A stretch of DNA of 64,000 bases from Aquamicrobium zhengzhouense (GCF_016124105.1 NZ_JADGMQ010000006.1:62001-126000), one strand, 5' to 3'; positions 54,201 through 62,668 are shown, counted from the first letter of the stretch. Made by a program: numbers and translations. Notes: generated by a model not told the origin, from the sequence alone.

Positions 54201-54484
54201 CGGGTGCCGCTGGCCAGCCTGACGGCAACGGGACGATCGCGCCCGATCCGTGGGAAGCCGGGAGTGGCTTCGATCTGGCGGCGGGCAGCATGCGGCAGAT
54301 TTGGCGCGGCGCCCATCACCGTCTCGATGTCGGGATAGCCCAACAGGGCGGCTCCGGCACCGTTCGCCCAAATGACTTCGCTCAAATCGGTGCTGAGAAT
54401 CGCCAGCGCATCGCCCGCGGCGAACCGCGTCCGTACATCCTCCAGGACGGCGATGTCGATAAACGAGACTGCAGCTGACGCCAT
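51203..54484 (-). CDS. pdhS: PAS-domain sensor histidine kinase, PdhS-like (DivJ/PleC family)
   Basis: A 1093-residue soluble kinase. It has an N-terminal PAS-like region (about 14-60), a long acidic low-complexity middle, a PAS domain at about 605-700 (ELYFANQEFLELTGYASL) and another at about 728-850 (AEALFGFDSVAVEGKPF). The HisKA domain has the phosphoacceptor His in RVSHEIRTPLNAIIGFSEL (about 868), and the ATPase domain shows LLSNAIRYT, DTGIGM and GTGLGLPLTKAMVEAN. The C-terminal pattern is that of PdhS-type kinases, which act on DivK to control CtrA. No membrane segment and no receiver domain. A perfect CtrA box lies just upstream. Confidence 0.85.
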   Translation of the reverse strand: MASAAVSFIDIAVLEDVRTRFAAGDALAILSTDLSEVIWANGAGAALLGYPDIETVMGAAPNLPHAARRQIEATPGFPRIGRDRPVAVRLASGTRSRMVPFIASELTLVGGLQAILLAEPAKASTASDISEAAARAIQGFSEAGYFAAMLDEAAYVAASSPGFENLGISAETLGALVSDVASESDRLIKRLIPARAGQIPAGLARLTDDPAIHLLITAHDPVEVLAEAETGPEPDDLLPIPSDADLPDLVSEVTLEPVEPPSENHQEGDADHWYFSDDKRSSDATMPADVLEVANTNSKPDPVRFVWRTDASDAFSSISDEFVQAVGVEAADVIGRSFRDVAETLKLDPSGEIAALLERRDTWSGRTVLWPIAGSNRSAPVDLAALPVYNRDRVFEGFRGFGVIRIGDSVIDPDARGLRLRAPAPLPEAPDAEIPTVDVEALEGDDIKGEIEPDLETPKDDKVIRLAEHRPQQRQERHLSPSDRSAFEEIRARLQRDFLAAQEEKAAREAQETRDSDLDAVNLDSTDQGEAVPADQDEAAIDQPVEAVAEEASAPVAETQTNEEQSAPQTKRPDVHSAQGPGIAPRDVDYLPSAFATGGRPSVEPDLIAHLPIPLLVHAGDELYFANQEFLELTGYASLDQIRREGGLDRLFVDCDDEARESGRVVVRTLGGEEIAVEAHLQSVRWEGHSALLLSLRRKEQEKPHQPAPQEPIISERTQEDTDRQIEMMRTILDTATDGVILINPDTTIRSISRPAEALFGFDSVAVEGKPFHTLFAIESRKSAQDYLAGLSGNGVASILNDGREVIGREAQGRFIPLFMTIGKLPEDSGFCAVLRDITQWKRAEEQLTQARAQAERASSQKTEFLARVSHEIRTPLNAIIGFSELMMDEKFGPIGSDRYRDYLRDINRSGNHVLDLVNDLLDISKIEAGEQEMNYEAVSLNDSLAETVAMMQPQANRERVIIRSSLASNLPEVVADLRSVRQIALNLLSNAIRYTQAGGQVIVSTSYETSGDVAMRVRDTGIGMSVAEIDQALKPFKQISALKRGRHDGTGLGLPLTKAMVEANRARFTITSTPAEGTMVEVVFPSTRVLAE

Positions 54485-54520
54485 TACAAACCTGAACTGC
54501 GCGGGACACGGCCCAACGAT

Positions 54521-54535
54521 TTAACCGATTGTTAA
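54521..54535. promoter_or_regulatory. Perfect CtrA box upstream of the PdhS-like kinase gene
   Basis: TTAA-CCGATTG-TTAA matches the CtrA consensus exactly and lies 37-51 bases upstream of the kinase start codon at 54484, a suitable promoter position. Confidence 0.6.
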
Positions 54536-54620
54536 TAAAGCCACAGAGGCCTTGCGTCCATGTATTCACCCCTTCTGCCCCTTCAATTCTGGCAGCTTGG
54601 TTAACGTCACGAAATTGAGT

Positions 54621-54671
54621 TTGCTGCAATGCAACAATATTATTGCAACGCAGCAAAAACTTCCCTATATA
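54621..54671 (+). promoter_or_regulatory. Phasin promoter overlapped by PhaR-type palindrome
   Basis: A palindrome of 36 bases (54621-54656) has arms TTGCTGC...GCAACAAT and ATTGCAACGCAGCAA, with TGCAATGCA-like half-sites as reported for the PHB regulator PhaR. Its right arm contains TTGCAA (54643-54648), which with TATATA (54666-54671) at a 17-base spacing forms a good sigma-70 promoter. A repressor bound here would block the -35 region. Confidence 0.65.
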
Positions 54672-54733
54672 CGGTTCAACCAATCTGCGGCGCCTATCAT
54701 GCTGTTGATAGAGATCTCCAGAAGGACAGAGCT

Positions 54734-55189
54734 ATGAATCAAGCCAGTGCCCATACCGCCGAGACTATCGAATTCCCGACTTTCGACGCGGCCAAGACCA
54801 CCGATCAGTTCCGCGTTTTTGCTGAGCATAGCGCCGAGCAGTCCAAGCAGGCCTACGCCAAGTTCAAGTCCGGTGCAGAGACCGCGCAGAAGGCGATCGA
54901 ATCGACCTTCGAAACCGCGCGTGAGGCCAGCACCGAACTCTCGCTGAAGTCTCTCGCTGCGGCTCGTGCCAATGCCGAGGCGGGCTTCGCTCATCTTGAG
55001 GCGCTGTTTGGCGCGCGCACCTTTTCCGAAGTGATCGAGCTTCAGACTTCGTTCGTCCGCAAGGCTGCGGAGCAGGCTGCTGTGCAGGCGAAGGAATTCC
55101 AGTCGCTGACCTCGAAAGCTGCGACCGACGTCTCCAAGCCGATCAAGGATGCTTTTGAGAGCAGCTTGTCGGAACTAAAGTTGGCCTGA
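54734..55189 (+). CDS. Phasin
   Basis: A 151-residue helical protein of the phasin family, which coats polyhydroxyalkanoate granules. The core is amphipathic and Ala/Lys/Glu-rich with family-typical stretches (AEHSAEQSKQAYAKFKSGAE, FGARTFSEVIELQTSFVRK, SLTSKAATDVSKPI). Start 54734 (MNQASAHTAE) has AAGGA eight bases upstream; the open frame extends into the promoter. Monocistronic, with a terminator downstream. The upstream palindrome suggests PhaR control linking its level to granule formation. Confidence 0.93.
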   Translation: MNQASAHTAETIEFPTFDAAKTTDQFRVFAEHSAEQSKQAYAKFKSGAETAQKAIESTFETAREASTELSLKSLAAARANAEAGFAHLEALFGARTFSEVIELQTSFVRKAAEQAAVQAKEFQSLTSKAATDVSKPIKDAFESSLSELKLA

Positions 55190-55282
55190 CACGTTCATGC
55201 GTAGGTTCTCGTGCGAGGCGGATCCTCCTCCCTCCAAATCGCAGTAAAAGACCGACAATCCCTCCCGTCGGTCTGCCATAGG

Positions 55283-55317
55283 AAAAAGGCCGGGTCCTCC
55301 TCCCCCCGGCCTTTTTT
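55283..55317 (+). terminator. Phasin gene terminator
   Basis: AAAAAGGCCGGG and CCCCGGCCTTTTTT form a GC-rich stem with T6, about 95 bases after the phasin stop. Confidence 0.92.
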
Positions 55318-55403
55318 CATTTCTCAACAATCTTATCGCGGAACGGGCTTGATATCTGATCCGATAGACCGTATTAGCCCACCCAGCCATGAGGCTGCCT
55401 TGT

Positions 55404-55480
55404 GCGGTTGTAGCTCAGTTGGTTAGAGCGCCGGATTGTGGATCCGGAGGTCGCTGGTTCGAACCCAGCCAACCGTACCA
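55404..55480 (+). tRNA. tRNA-His (GTG anticodon)
   Basis: A 77-base cloverleaf: acceptor GCGGTTG/CAACCGT (first pair G-T), D arm GCTC...GAGC, anticodon loop with GTG at 55438-55440 in the stem CCGGA/TCCGG, T arm GCTGG-TTCGAAC-CCAGC and an encoded ACCA end. The discriminator is A73 and the base before G1 is T, so there is no encoded G-1:C73 pair; this is the deviant form known from alphaproteobacteria. Confidence 0.97.
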
Positions 55481-55602
55481 CCATTTACTTCCCCCAATTT
55501 AGTTCAGAACATACTGAGCCCCGGACAATGTCCGCGGACGTGCAGGCCCGCACTCATTGCATGCTTCGTGTCAGGTGATTCGGGGTGCCAGGTGAGCCGT
55601 GC

Positions 55603-57174
55603 TTAAAACAGGCTGCCCTGTCCGCCTGATTGCGGCTTTGTGGTCGGTTTTGCCTTCGGCTTGGGTGCCTGGCCGCCGCTGGCTATGACGGGCAATTTTC
55701 CATCGCTGAATTCGAGGGAAAGCTCCTGGCCGCGCGCGACGTTGTGGGCGCGGCGGATGATGTCGCCGTCCGTCGTTGTCACCAGAGCGAAGCCACGGTC
55801 GAGAATTGATTGATAAGAGACGCTCCTCAGCAATCGCGTCGCCTGTTCGAGCCGGCGTTGGCGTTCGCGCAGTTGTGTCTCGATCGGCTCGATCCGCAGA
55901 CGGAGCACAGCCCGGTGCAGGCGCTCCTGCGTGCGTTCAAGGCGCCGGTCGAGGCACGCATCTCCCTGGCGAAGCAGGGTTGCCAAAGCTTGCTCATGCT
56001 GGAGCACCCGGCGTGACAGGGCCTCCGGCGAAATACGTGCAGCGTCGCGTGCAAAGCGTCGGCGTGCCTCGCTGACGCGGCGTTCCAGCATTGCTGGCGA
56101 AAGGCGAAGGCCACGCAATTGCAGGCGTTTTGCCTCCGTGCTCGCAACAAGCGCACGTTCAAGGCGGCTGCCAGCTTCATCAAAGCGCCTGCGTGGCAGA
56201 GCGAGAAGCTGGTCGGGTGAGGGGAGAGCGCGCGCGGCGGCGCGGACCAGTTGCCGCTTGCGGTCGATACAACGCGATACCGCGCCCTTGAGCCGGGCTG
56301 AAAGGCTGGCGAGCGTTGCTTCCAGCTCGGCCTTGACTGGCACCGCAAGTTCAGCAGCGCCGGTTGGTGTTGGCGCACGCACATCGGCGGCATGGTCGAT
56401 CAACGTCCAGTCGGTCTCGTGTCCGACGGCGGAGATGACCGGGATGCTGGAGGCGGCGACGGCACGCACCACGGCCTCGTCATTGAAGCCCCACAGATCT
56501 TCGAGGCTACCGCCGCCGCGCGCAACGATTAGGACGTCCGGGCGCGGGATCTGACCGTGGGGATCGAAGGCATTGAACCCGGCAATTGCGTTGGAAACCT
56601 CCGCGCCGGTGGTGTCGCCCTGTACGCGCACCGGCCAGACGAGCACGTGCAGCGGGAATCGGTCGGAGATGCGGTGGATGATGTCGCGGATGACGGCACC
56701 CGTCGGCGAAGTCACGACCCCTACGACCATAGGCATGAATGGCAGCAGCTGCTTGCGGGCATCATCAAAGAGCCCCTCGGAGGCGAGCTTGCGCCGACGC
56801 TCCTCCAGAAGAGCCATCAACGCGCCTGCGCCTGCCGGCTCGAGATTGTCTATGACGATCTGGTATTTGGAAGAGCCCGGATAGGTGGTCAGCTTGCCGT
56901 GGGCAATGACTTCCATCCCTTCTTCGGGCTTGAACTTCAGCCGTGAGAAGCTGCCTTTCCAGATGACGGCTTCCAGCCGGGAGCGTTCGTCTTTCAGCGC
57001 GAAATAAGCATGGCCTGATGAGTGGGGACCGCGATAGCCGGAGATCTCGCCGCGCACGCGCACATTGCCGAAAGTATCCTCGACCGTGCGCTTGAGCGCG
57101 CCAGAAATCTCGGTGACGGTATATTCCGCCGCGTTGGTCGGCGACGAATCGGTGCCCGGAAAGAAATCGCTCAT
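55603..57174 (-). CDS. xseA: Exodeoxyribonuclease VII large subunit
   Basis: A 523-residue catalytic subunit of exonuclease VII, degrading single-stranded DNA in both directions. The N-terminal OB fold ([21 protein letters not shown]), the catalytic region ([44 protein letters not shown]) and a long arginine-rich coiled coil are present, followed by a short Lys/Pro tail. The small subunit gene xseB is not adjacent. Start [10 protein letters not shown] at 57174. Confidence 0.95.
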   Translation of the reverse strand: MSDFFPGTDSSPTNAAEYTVTEISGALKRTVEDTFGNVRVRGEISGYRGPHSSGHAYFALKDERSRLEAVIWKGSFSRLKFKPEEGMEVIAHGKLTTYPGSSKYQIVIDNLEPAGAGALMALLEERRRKLASEGLFDDARKQLLPFMPMVVGVVTSPTGAVIRDIIHRISDRFPLHVLVWPVRVQGDTTGAEVSNAIAGFNAFDPHGQIPRPDVLIVARGGGSLEDLWGFNDEAVVRAVAASSIPVISAVGHETDWTLIDHAADVRAPTPTGAAELAVPVKAELEATLASLSARLKGAVSRCIDRKRQLVRAAARALPSPDQLLALPRRRFDEAGSRLERALVASTEAKRLQLRGLRLSPAMLERRVSEARRRFARDAARISPEALSRRVLQHEQALATLLRQGDACLDRRLERTQERLHRAVLRLRIEPIETQLRERQRRLEQATRLLRSVSYQSILDRGFALVTTTDGDIIRRAHNVARGQELSLEFSDGKLPVIASGGQAPKPKAKPTTKPQSGGQGSLF

Positions 57175-57210
57175 GCCGCGATTGGGCAGAGGGTGGCTGG
57201 CGAGGTCAAG

Positions 57211-58167
57211 TCACCATCCCGGCAATAGCTGGGCGGAACGCACACGTTTGGAGCGGCCATAGCCTGATCCGTGGAAGTCGATCTGGCCGGTCTCGTCCGC
57301 CTGCGGCAACGATATGTTGTCGAGGCTTTCGCTGATGTGCCGGGCAAGCGCATCGACGAGCTCCGGATGGCTGGAATGTCCGCGCATGATCCCGATGCGA
57401 ACGTCAGGGAGGAGGCCAAATCCGTCCGCTTCACCCAGGACCCGCATTCCCGGGCGCAGGGCGCATTCCGGCAGGATCGACACCGCCTGGCCAGAAAGTA
57501 CGGCGGCGATGATGACGGTTGCGGACCAGCTCGTGAAGAGGATGCGATAGTCACGCCCCATGGAATCGAGCATGTCGCAGGCTGCCCGCCGCCACATGCA
57601 GGTGGTACGCCCCACCGCGATCGGCAGCACCTCTTCCTTGTAGATGGAATGATTTGCGGACGTCACCCACAGAAGTGGTTCGCGCCGCACCACTTCAGAC
57701 GTGCCGCGATCGCTGTCATGCGTGACAATCGCGATATCCAGCTGTCCTCGTTTGATCTGCTCCTGAAGATTGATCGTCGGCTCGCAGGTGACGGAAAGTT
57801 CCACTCGGGGATTGGAACGCGCAAATCGTGCCATGATTTCAGGAAGGAAGCGATCTGCGTAATCGTCCGGGGTCCCGATCCGGATGCTGCCTTCAAGGCT
57901 TGCATCATCAAAGGCGGCAAGCACTTCCCGGTTAAGGCGGATCAAGCGACGTGCATAGGTCAGCAGCCGCTCACCATTTTCGGTAAGTCGGTTGGTGCGG
58001 CCTTCCTTGACGAATAGCTCCTTGCCAATCCGCTCCTCGAGACGGCGCATCTGCATGGAGACGGCAGATTGTGTTCGATGAACCTCGTCGGCTGCTTTCG
58101 TAAAGCTGCCTGAATCGGCAATCGCGATGAAGGTCTGCAACTGGTCGAGATCGAGCGGCGCGGGCAT
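57211..58167 (-). CDS. LysR-family transcriptional regulator
   Basis: A 318-residue LysR-type regulator: HTH at about 6-65 (LQTFIAIADSGSFTKAADEVHRTQSAVSMQM) and a periplasmic-binding-like effector domain (SIRIGTPDDYADRFLPEIM). It is divergent from the DUF1127 gene, a recurrent pairing in this order, and probably controls it and itself from the AT-rich intergenic stretch 58194-58226. Effector unknown. It ends 36 bases upstream of the xseA start on the same strand. Confidence 0.93.
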   Translation of the reverse strand: MPAPLDLDQLQTFIAIADSGSFTKAADEVHRTQSAVSMQMRRLEERIGKELFVKEGRTNRLTENGERLLTYARRLIRLNREVLAAFDDASLEGSIRIGTPDDYADRFLPEIMARFARSNPRVELSVTCEPTINLQEQIKRGQLDIAIVTHDSDRGTSEVVRREPLLWVTSANHSIYKEEVLPIAVGRTTCMWRRAACDMLDSMGRDYRILFTSWSATVIIAAVLSGQAVSILPECALRPGMRVLGEADGFGLLPDVRIGIMRGHSSHPELVDALARHISESLDNISLPQADETGQIDFHGSGYGRSKRVRSAQLLPGW

Positions 58168-58332
58168 CAGGGTGATCCATCATGAACGCTGATCCTAATT
58201 ATTAAAAACATTCGTTGGATTAATCAATGGCGGCGTGGGATGCCTACGTCGCACAACTTCAGGCATTGAGGGCTCTTGATGACTGCGTGAGGACGCAGCG
58301 GGCCAGCCTGGCCACTTTTAAGGAGAAAGACG

Positions 58333-58623
58333 ATGATTGCCCTGGAAACCGCCCCGAAGGTGGCCGTCGCCCCTGCGCGCTCGGTTACGACCGTGGAGCA
58401 GGTGATCAAAGGCCTGCGCGCCATGGTTCGCGCGCTGTTCAATCGTCGTCATCTGGCCGAGCTGAATGACATGACCGACCGTGAATTGCTCGACATTGGG
58501 TTGGTCAGGGGTGACCTGACCACGGTGATGCACATGCCGCTTCACGTCGACCCGACAACACAGCTGGGCAAGCTTGCGCAGGAGCGCAGCCAGATCATGT
58601 CGGCAGCAAGGCACGTCTGCTGA
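58333..58623 (+). CDS. DUF1127 small protein
   Basis: A 96-residue protein with a DUF1127 (YjiS-like) core: RALFNRRHLAELNDMTDRELLDIGLVRGDL. The arginine-rich helix and D-RELLDIG-R motif match small alphaproteobacterial DUF1127 proteins; several short relatives have been tied to RNA turnover and to phosphate and carbon metabolism, and this longer form is unstudied as far as I know. AAGGAG lies before ATG 58333. Divergent from the LysR gene, with a terminator downstream. Confidence 0.9.
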   Translation: MIALETAPKVAVAPARSVTTVEQVIKGLRAMVRALFNRRHLAELNDMTDRELLDIGLVRGDLTTVMHMPLHVDPTTQLGKLAQERSQIMSAARHVC

Positions 58624-58684
58624 CGAAGAACTAACGCAGGCATTGCTCCCAAGCCCGCCAATCCCCGTCGGTCGCCTGCGACCT

Positions 58685-58720
58685 GCCCGGCCGTCCAAAA
58701 AGGACTGCCGGGCTTTTTTG
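58685..58720. terminator. Terminator between DUF1127 and DUF937 genes
   Basis: GCCCGGCCGTCC and GGACTGCCGGGC form a 12-base stem (one mismatch) around A4-5, followed by T6. It serves the plus-strand DUF1127 gene and lies six bases from the end of the convergent gene. Confidence 0.9.
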
Positions 58721-58725
58721 CCGCC

Positions 58726-59631
58726 TTATCGGCGCTTCATTCCCTGAAGGAACTGGTCAAAGATCGATCCGACATTCTTTTCGTAATCGTCTCGATTCTT
58801 GCGACCGCTTTCGAACATGTCGCCGAAAAGATCGTCATAAGGCGAGCGGGCGCGACCGCTTGGGTTCGGCTCGCGTGTCTGGGTTCTCTGGGTGGCTTCG
58901 CCTGTTTGCTGGCCACCGCCTCCAAGCATCCCTTCAAAAATCTTGCCGAGCGGGTTTTCACCGAACGGATTCTGCCCGGATTGCGGCTGCTGGCGCGATT
59001 GCGGCTGGCTGGCCGCGCCGCCACCGCCAAACATCCCTTCCAGGATCTTGCCAAGCGGATTGTCGAACGGGGATTGCTGTTGAGCGCTTGAGTCTGACGC
59101 CCGACCTTGGGGCTGGGCCGCACCGCCGCCACCCGTCTGTCGCATCATCTGCTCGATGATTTCCTGCAACGGGTTCCCTTGGCCACCGAAACCGGCCGCA
59201 GCCTGGGTCTGCCCCGTGCTCTGCTTGAAGAGGCCACCCATGATCATCGACGCGACGGCCGGCAGCATCTGTTTCAGGATCTCCTGGCCGATGCCGGTAG
59301 CCTGTGAGGCTTGAGCCGCCACGGCGCGAGACAGGTCTTTGGAACCGAACAGGTGGCCAAGGATACCATTGCCCTCAGCCACGCCCTGAGGTGAGAACGC
59401 ATTCGCGGCGTCCTCAAAATATTTGGCATGCTGACCGGATGAAAGCGCCTGGAGGAAGGAGCCAAGCCCGCCCGGATCCGACGCGTTCCGCTTCAGTCCC
59501 TGACTAAAGGCGGGCAGCAATGCTTCCAGCGCATCCTGCGTCTGCTGTTGCGACAGGCCGAACTGACGTGCCATCTGTTCGATGGCCTTGCCGTTCTGCG
59601 CGCTGGTCAGCATGTCGAATAAAGACGACAT
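58726..59631 (-). CDS. DUF937 (YidB-like) protein with repeated Gly-rich C-terminal motifs
   Basis: A 301-residue protein. The N-terminal 160 residues are a DUF937 domain (QFGLSQQQTQDALEALLPAF, ILGHLFGSKD, MLPAVASMIMGGLF). The rest is Gln/Gly/Pro-rich and holds repeated units: NPLQEIIEQMMRQTGGGG, NPLGKILEGMFGGGG and NPLGKIFEGMLGGGG, each a short amphipathic helix plus a glycine run. The last 40 residues are charged. Function unknown; the repeats look like spaced short linear motifs. It follows gshA by 53 bases on the same strand. Confidence 0.85.
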   Translation of the reverse strand: MSSLFDMLTSAQNGKAIEQMARQFGLSQQQTQDALEALLPAFSQGLKRNASDPGGLGSFLQALSSGQHAKYFEDAANAFSPQGVAEGNGILGHLFGSKDLSRAVAAQASQATGIGQEILKQMLPAVASMIMGGLFKQSTGQTQAAAGFGGQGNPLQEIIEQMMRQTGGGGAAQPQGRASDSSAQQQSPFDNPLGKILEGMFGGGGAASQPQSRQQPQSGQNPFGENPLGKIFEGMLGGGGQQTGEATQRTQTREPNPSGRARSPYDDLFGDMFESGRKNRDDYEKNVGSIFDQFLQGMKRR

Positions 59632-59684
59632 GGCGTTCTCCCTCAGTTGTTGATGAAGGAGAAACTAGCGCATTCAGCAGTGCG

Positions 59685-61058
59685 TCAATAGGCATATTCC
59701 AGGAATGCAGGCTCGATAGATCCGCCCCAGCGTGTGTTGTAGGCGTTGATCATCTCCTCGGCGCTGGTGGTGCCGCGGGCGACGACCTCTTCGAGCGGAG
59801 CAAGAAAGCCGGTCTCGTCATAGCCTTCGCGGTTCTTGCGGCCTCGCGCGACAAGTCCCGCCCTCGAAATCTCCAGCACCTCGCGTGCCACTTCGCGCAG
59901 TGTTCCGTTGCGAAGCGTGGTGGAAAGTCCCTCAGTGGGTACCGCATCGCGCATCTGGATGATTTCTTCAAAGGTCCAGTCGCGGGTGAGCTCTTCCGCA
60001 GCATCCAGTGCTGCGTCGTCATAAAGGAGGCCGACCCAGAATGCGGGTAGCGCGCAGATGCGACGCCATGGTCCTCCATCTGCACCACGCATTTCGAGGA
60101 AGCGTTTGAGACGCACATCCGGGAACAGCGTCGACAGATGGTTTGCCCAATCGCCCATGGTCGGCAGCCCGTCCGGAATTTCGTCCTTGAGCGCGCCGTT
60201 CATGAACTGGCGGAACGTGACGTGCGTTGCGTCGAAATAGCGATCGTCGCGGATAAGAAAATACATCGGCACGTCGAGAGCCCACTCGACATAATCGGCG
60301 AAGCCGAAATCAGGCGACAGGAAAAACTGCTTGATGCCCGAACGTGCATTGTCGGTGTCGCGCCAGATGTCGCCGCGCCAGCTCTGAAGGCCGTTGGGCT
60401 TGCCCTCGGTGAAAGGCGAGCTGGCGAACAATGCGGTGGCGAGCGGCTGCAGCTTTAGCGATGTCTGCATTTTGCGGCGCATGTCCGTCTCAGACGAGAA
60501 GTCGAGATTCACCTGAATGGTGCAGGTGCGATACATCATGTCGAGACCCTGCGTGCCGACTTTCGGCATATAGGCTGTCATGATGTCATAACGCGATTTT
60601 GGCATGCGCGGCGTTTCGGCAAGTGTCCATTTCGGGCTGCCGCCAAGGCCAAGGAAGCGGATGCCGAGCGGATCCGCAATCTCGCGCAGCTGCGCCAGAT
60701 GCGCATTGCTCTCGCGGCAGGTCTGGTGCAGCGTCTCGACCGGCGCACCGGAAAGCTCGAACTGGCCACCCGGCTCAAGGCTGATCGCGCCCTGACCCGT
60801 CGGCTCTACCAGGCCAATGATGTGACCGGCGTCGATGATGGGCTCCCAGCCAAGGACGCGCTGCATTCCTTCAAGGAGTGCGCGAATGCCCTTGTCCCCG
60901 CCATAGGGAACCGGGCTGTTGCCGTCGACGTAGAAGGGAAACTTCTCGTGCTCGGTCCCGATGCGCCATTCGTCTTTCGGTTTGCAGCCGAGCGAAATGT
61001 AGGACACGAGTTCGTCCTTGCTTTCAATCGGCCGAAAGTCGGTCGTGTCACGCGCCAT
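59685..61058 (-). CDS. gshA: Glutamate-cysteine ligase (plant/alphaproteobacterial type)
   Basis: A 457-residue ATP-dependent ligase making gamma-glutamylcysteine, the first step of glutathione synthesis. It belongs to the GCS2-like group found in plants and alphaproteobacteria: WRIGTEHEKFPFY near the N-terminus, GGQFELSGAPVETLHQT, MYRTCTIQVNLDFSSE and NGLQSWRGDIW. The ATG at 61058 starts MARDTTDFRPI. It is downstream of rsmE (116-base gap), an order common in this group. Confidence 0.95.
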   Translation of the reverse strand: MARDTTDFRPIESKDELVSYISLGCKPKDEWRIGTEHEKFPFYVDGNSPVPYGGDKGIRALLEGMQRVLGWEPIIDAGHIIGLVEPTGQGAISLEPGGQFELSGAPVETLHQTCRESNAHLAQLREIADPLGIRFLGLGGSPKWTLAETPRMPKSRYDIMTAYMPKVGTQGLDMMYRTCTIQVNLDFSSETDMRRKMQTSLKLQPLATALFASSPFTEGKPNGLQSWRGDIWRDTDNARSGIKQFFLSPDFGFADYVEWALDVPMYFLIRDDRYFDATHVTFRQFMNGALKDEIPDGLPTMGDWANHLSTLFPDVRLKRFLEMRGADGGPWRRICALPAFWVGLLYDDAALDAAEELTRDWTFEEIIQMRDAVPTEGLSTTLRNGTLREVAREVLEISRAGLVARGRKNREGYDETGFLAPLEEVVARGTTSAEEMINAYNTRWGGSIEPAFLEYAY

Positions 61059-61174
61059 TCCGTTCCCTCAACTTCTTCCTGCCGACGTCTGTGGCAGCGG
61101 GGCGAGTGTTGATCGCAAGAGTGCCCCGCGATCAAGTGAAAAATCCTGACTGTTAGATGACAGGATGGTGAGCA

Positions 61175-61912
61175 TTAGCGCCAGTCTCCCAACGTTGCCT
61201 GAACGACAGCCATCGCGGCAACAGCGGCCGTATCGGCGCGAAGGATGCGAGGACCGAGCGGGATCGCAGTCACGAAGGGCAGCCCTGAGAGCATCCGGCG
61301 CTCTTCATCAGAAAAGCCGCCTTCCGGTCCTACGAGCAGTCCGAGCTTCGTTTCCGTAATCGTCTGCAGGATCGGGAGCGGGTTGTCGCCGGCGGCGCTT
61401 TCATCGCAGAAAATCAGCCGCCGCTCCTTGTCCCACTCCGAAAGGAGGCGTTCGAGTTTGACGGGTTGCCGGACTGAAGGCACGGCCAGGACGCCGCATT
61501 GTTCAGCCGCCTCGATCACGTTGGCCTGGTATTTTTCAACAGCTACCTTAGGCGCTTGCGTGTGCTGCGTGAGGGTTGGTTGCAAAATTCCGGCCCCCAT
61601 TTCGACAGCCTTTTGCACAAGGTAGTCGAGGCGTCCGACCTTTAGCGGCGCGAAGGCGTATACCATGTCTGGCGTCGCGGGTTGTTCGCGGGTCTGCTCC
61701 ACGATCTCAAGCTGGACGGCTTTTTTGCCAATGGATTTCACACTGGCGGTCCACTCGCCGTCGCGGCCGTTAAATACAAGCAGTTGCGCGCCTTCCGCCA
61801 TGCGCAGGACATGGGCGAGATAATGGCTCTGGCCCCTGTCCGTCTCGAACAGGGTACCGGCTGCCAGATCATGCGGTACGAAGAGCCGCTGTAGACGATA
61901 ATTTGCACGCAT
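61175..61912 (-). CDS. rsmE: 16S rRNA (uracil-1498-N3)-methyltransferase
   Basis: A 245-residue SPOUT-class methyltransferase modifying U1498 of 16S rRNA. The knot-region motifs [13 protein letters not shown] and [12 protein letters not shown] are intact. The start at 61912 ([13 protein letters not shown]) fits the family; 15 more codons are open upstream but would not match homologs. Upstream on the same strand lies the conserved 218-residue gene. Confidence 0.94.
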   Translation of the reverse strand: MRANYRLQRLFVPHDLAAGTLFETDRGQSHYLAHVLRMAEGAQLLVFNGRDGEWTASVKSIGKKAVQLEIVEQTREQPATPDMVYAFAPLKVGRLDYLVQKAVEMGAGILQPTLTQHTQAPKVAVEKYQANVIEAAEQCGVLAVPSVRQPVKLERLLSEWDKERRLIFCDESAAGDNPLPILQTITETKLGLLVGPEGGFSDEERRMLSGLPFVTAIPLGPRILRADTAAVAAMAVVQATLGDWR

Positions 61913-61966
61913 ATTTCGCGTGATGGGTGATCGCGAAGCGGCGGTCAAGTCGTCCAAAGGTGCCGC

Positions 61967-62623
61967 TCAGGCAATCCACCTTGGCAAGTAGCCCGAGCAA
62001 AGCGCGCCGATAGTGGCGATCGGTGTGATCAAGGACGCGGTTTCTGGCAAGGCAACTGGTGCGCCATAACCTGAAAAACTCCACGGTAAAGCACGACCGG
62101 AACGTAGCGCATAAGGTTGTCCGTCCGCGCAAATCATCGCCCCGTCAGGCAGCGCAGCTATGGAAGTGGCGTCCAGCTTCAAATGAGCTGCTTCGGGAAT
62201 CATGCGTTGACGGTGAAGCATCGCGTCCATCTGCGGAGCAGTGGCGACTTCGTCGAACTCGCTAGAGAACGCGCAGGCAAAAGCGATGGCGTCATCGCGG
62301 CGACAATAGAAGCAGGGACGGTGGCCGGCTGCGAGCGCGGTAATTTCATCAAGGAAGAACAACTCGGTCCAACCGGCGCGGGAGTTTTTGCCATTGCGGC
62401 CCATTGGTTCGCGTAAAAGACCGCGCGGATGTTGCAGGGAGCAAATGATCCAGGCTTTCGTAGTCCATCTGCGTTTCAATAAAGTCTTGCTGGTCGGGCT
62501 GTGGATCACACCGCGATTGCCGGTGAACAGACCACGTTCCGGGGTCGCGTGGATTTCCCCGAACGGATCGACGCGATTTTGCAGTGGCACAGGCCATCTC
62601 CCTTTCTGTCCCGCACGGGCCAT
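61967..62623 (-). CDS. Conserved hypothetical protein with CxxC motif
   Basis: A 218-residue soluble protein. Distinct stretches are QNRVDPFGEIHATPERGLF, GNRGVIHSP, RRWTTKAWIICS, WTELFFLDEITALAAGHRPC and FYCRRDDAIAF. The central GHRPCFYCRR offers a CxxC pair with nearby Arg and His that could bind metal. I recall similar hypothetical proteins in related bacteria but no function. The frame is open far upstream, across the divergent amidotransferase gene; ATG 62623 is the last start before that gene and leaves 45 bases between the divergent starts. Confidence 0.75.
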   Translation of the reverse strand: MARAGQKGRWPVPLQNRVDPFGEIHATPERGLFTGNRGVIHSPTSKTLLKRRWTTKAWIICSLQHPRGLLREPMGRNGKNSRAGWTELFFLDEITALAAGHRPCFYCRRDDAIAFACAFSSEFDEVATAPQMDAMLHRQRMIPEAAHLKLDATSIAALPDGAMICADGQPYALRSGRALPWSFSGYGAPVALPETASLITPIATIGALCSGYLPRWIA

Positions 62624-62668
62624 GCTATCGCTCAGCGCGCTTTTGGCCACCTTATGAACGAGGCTATG

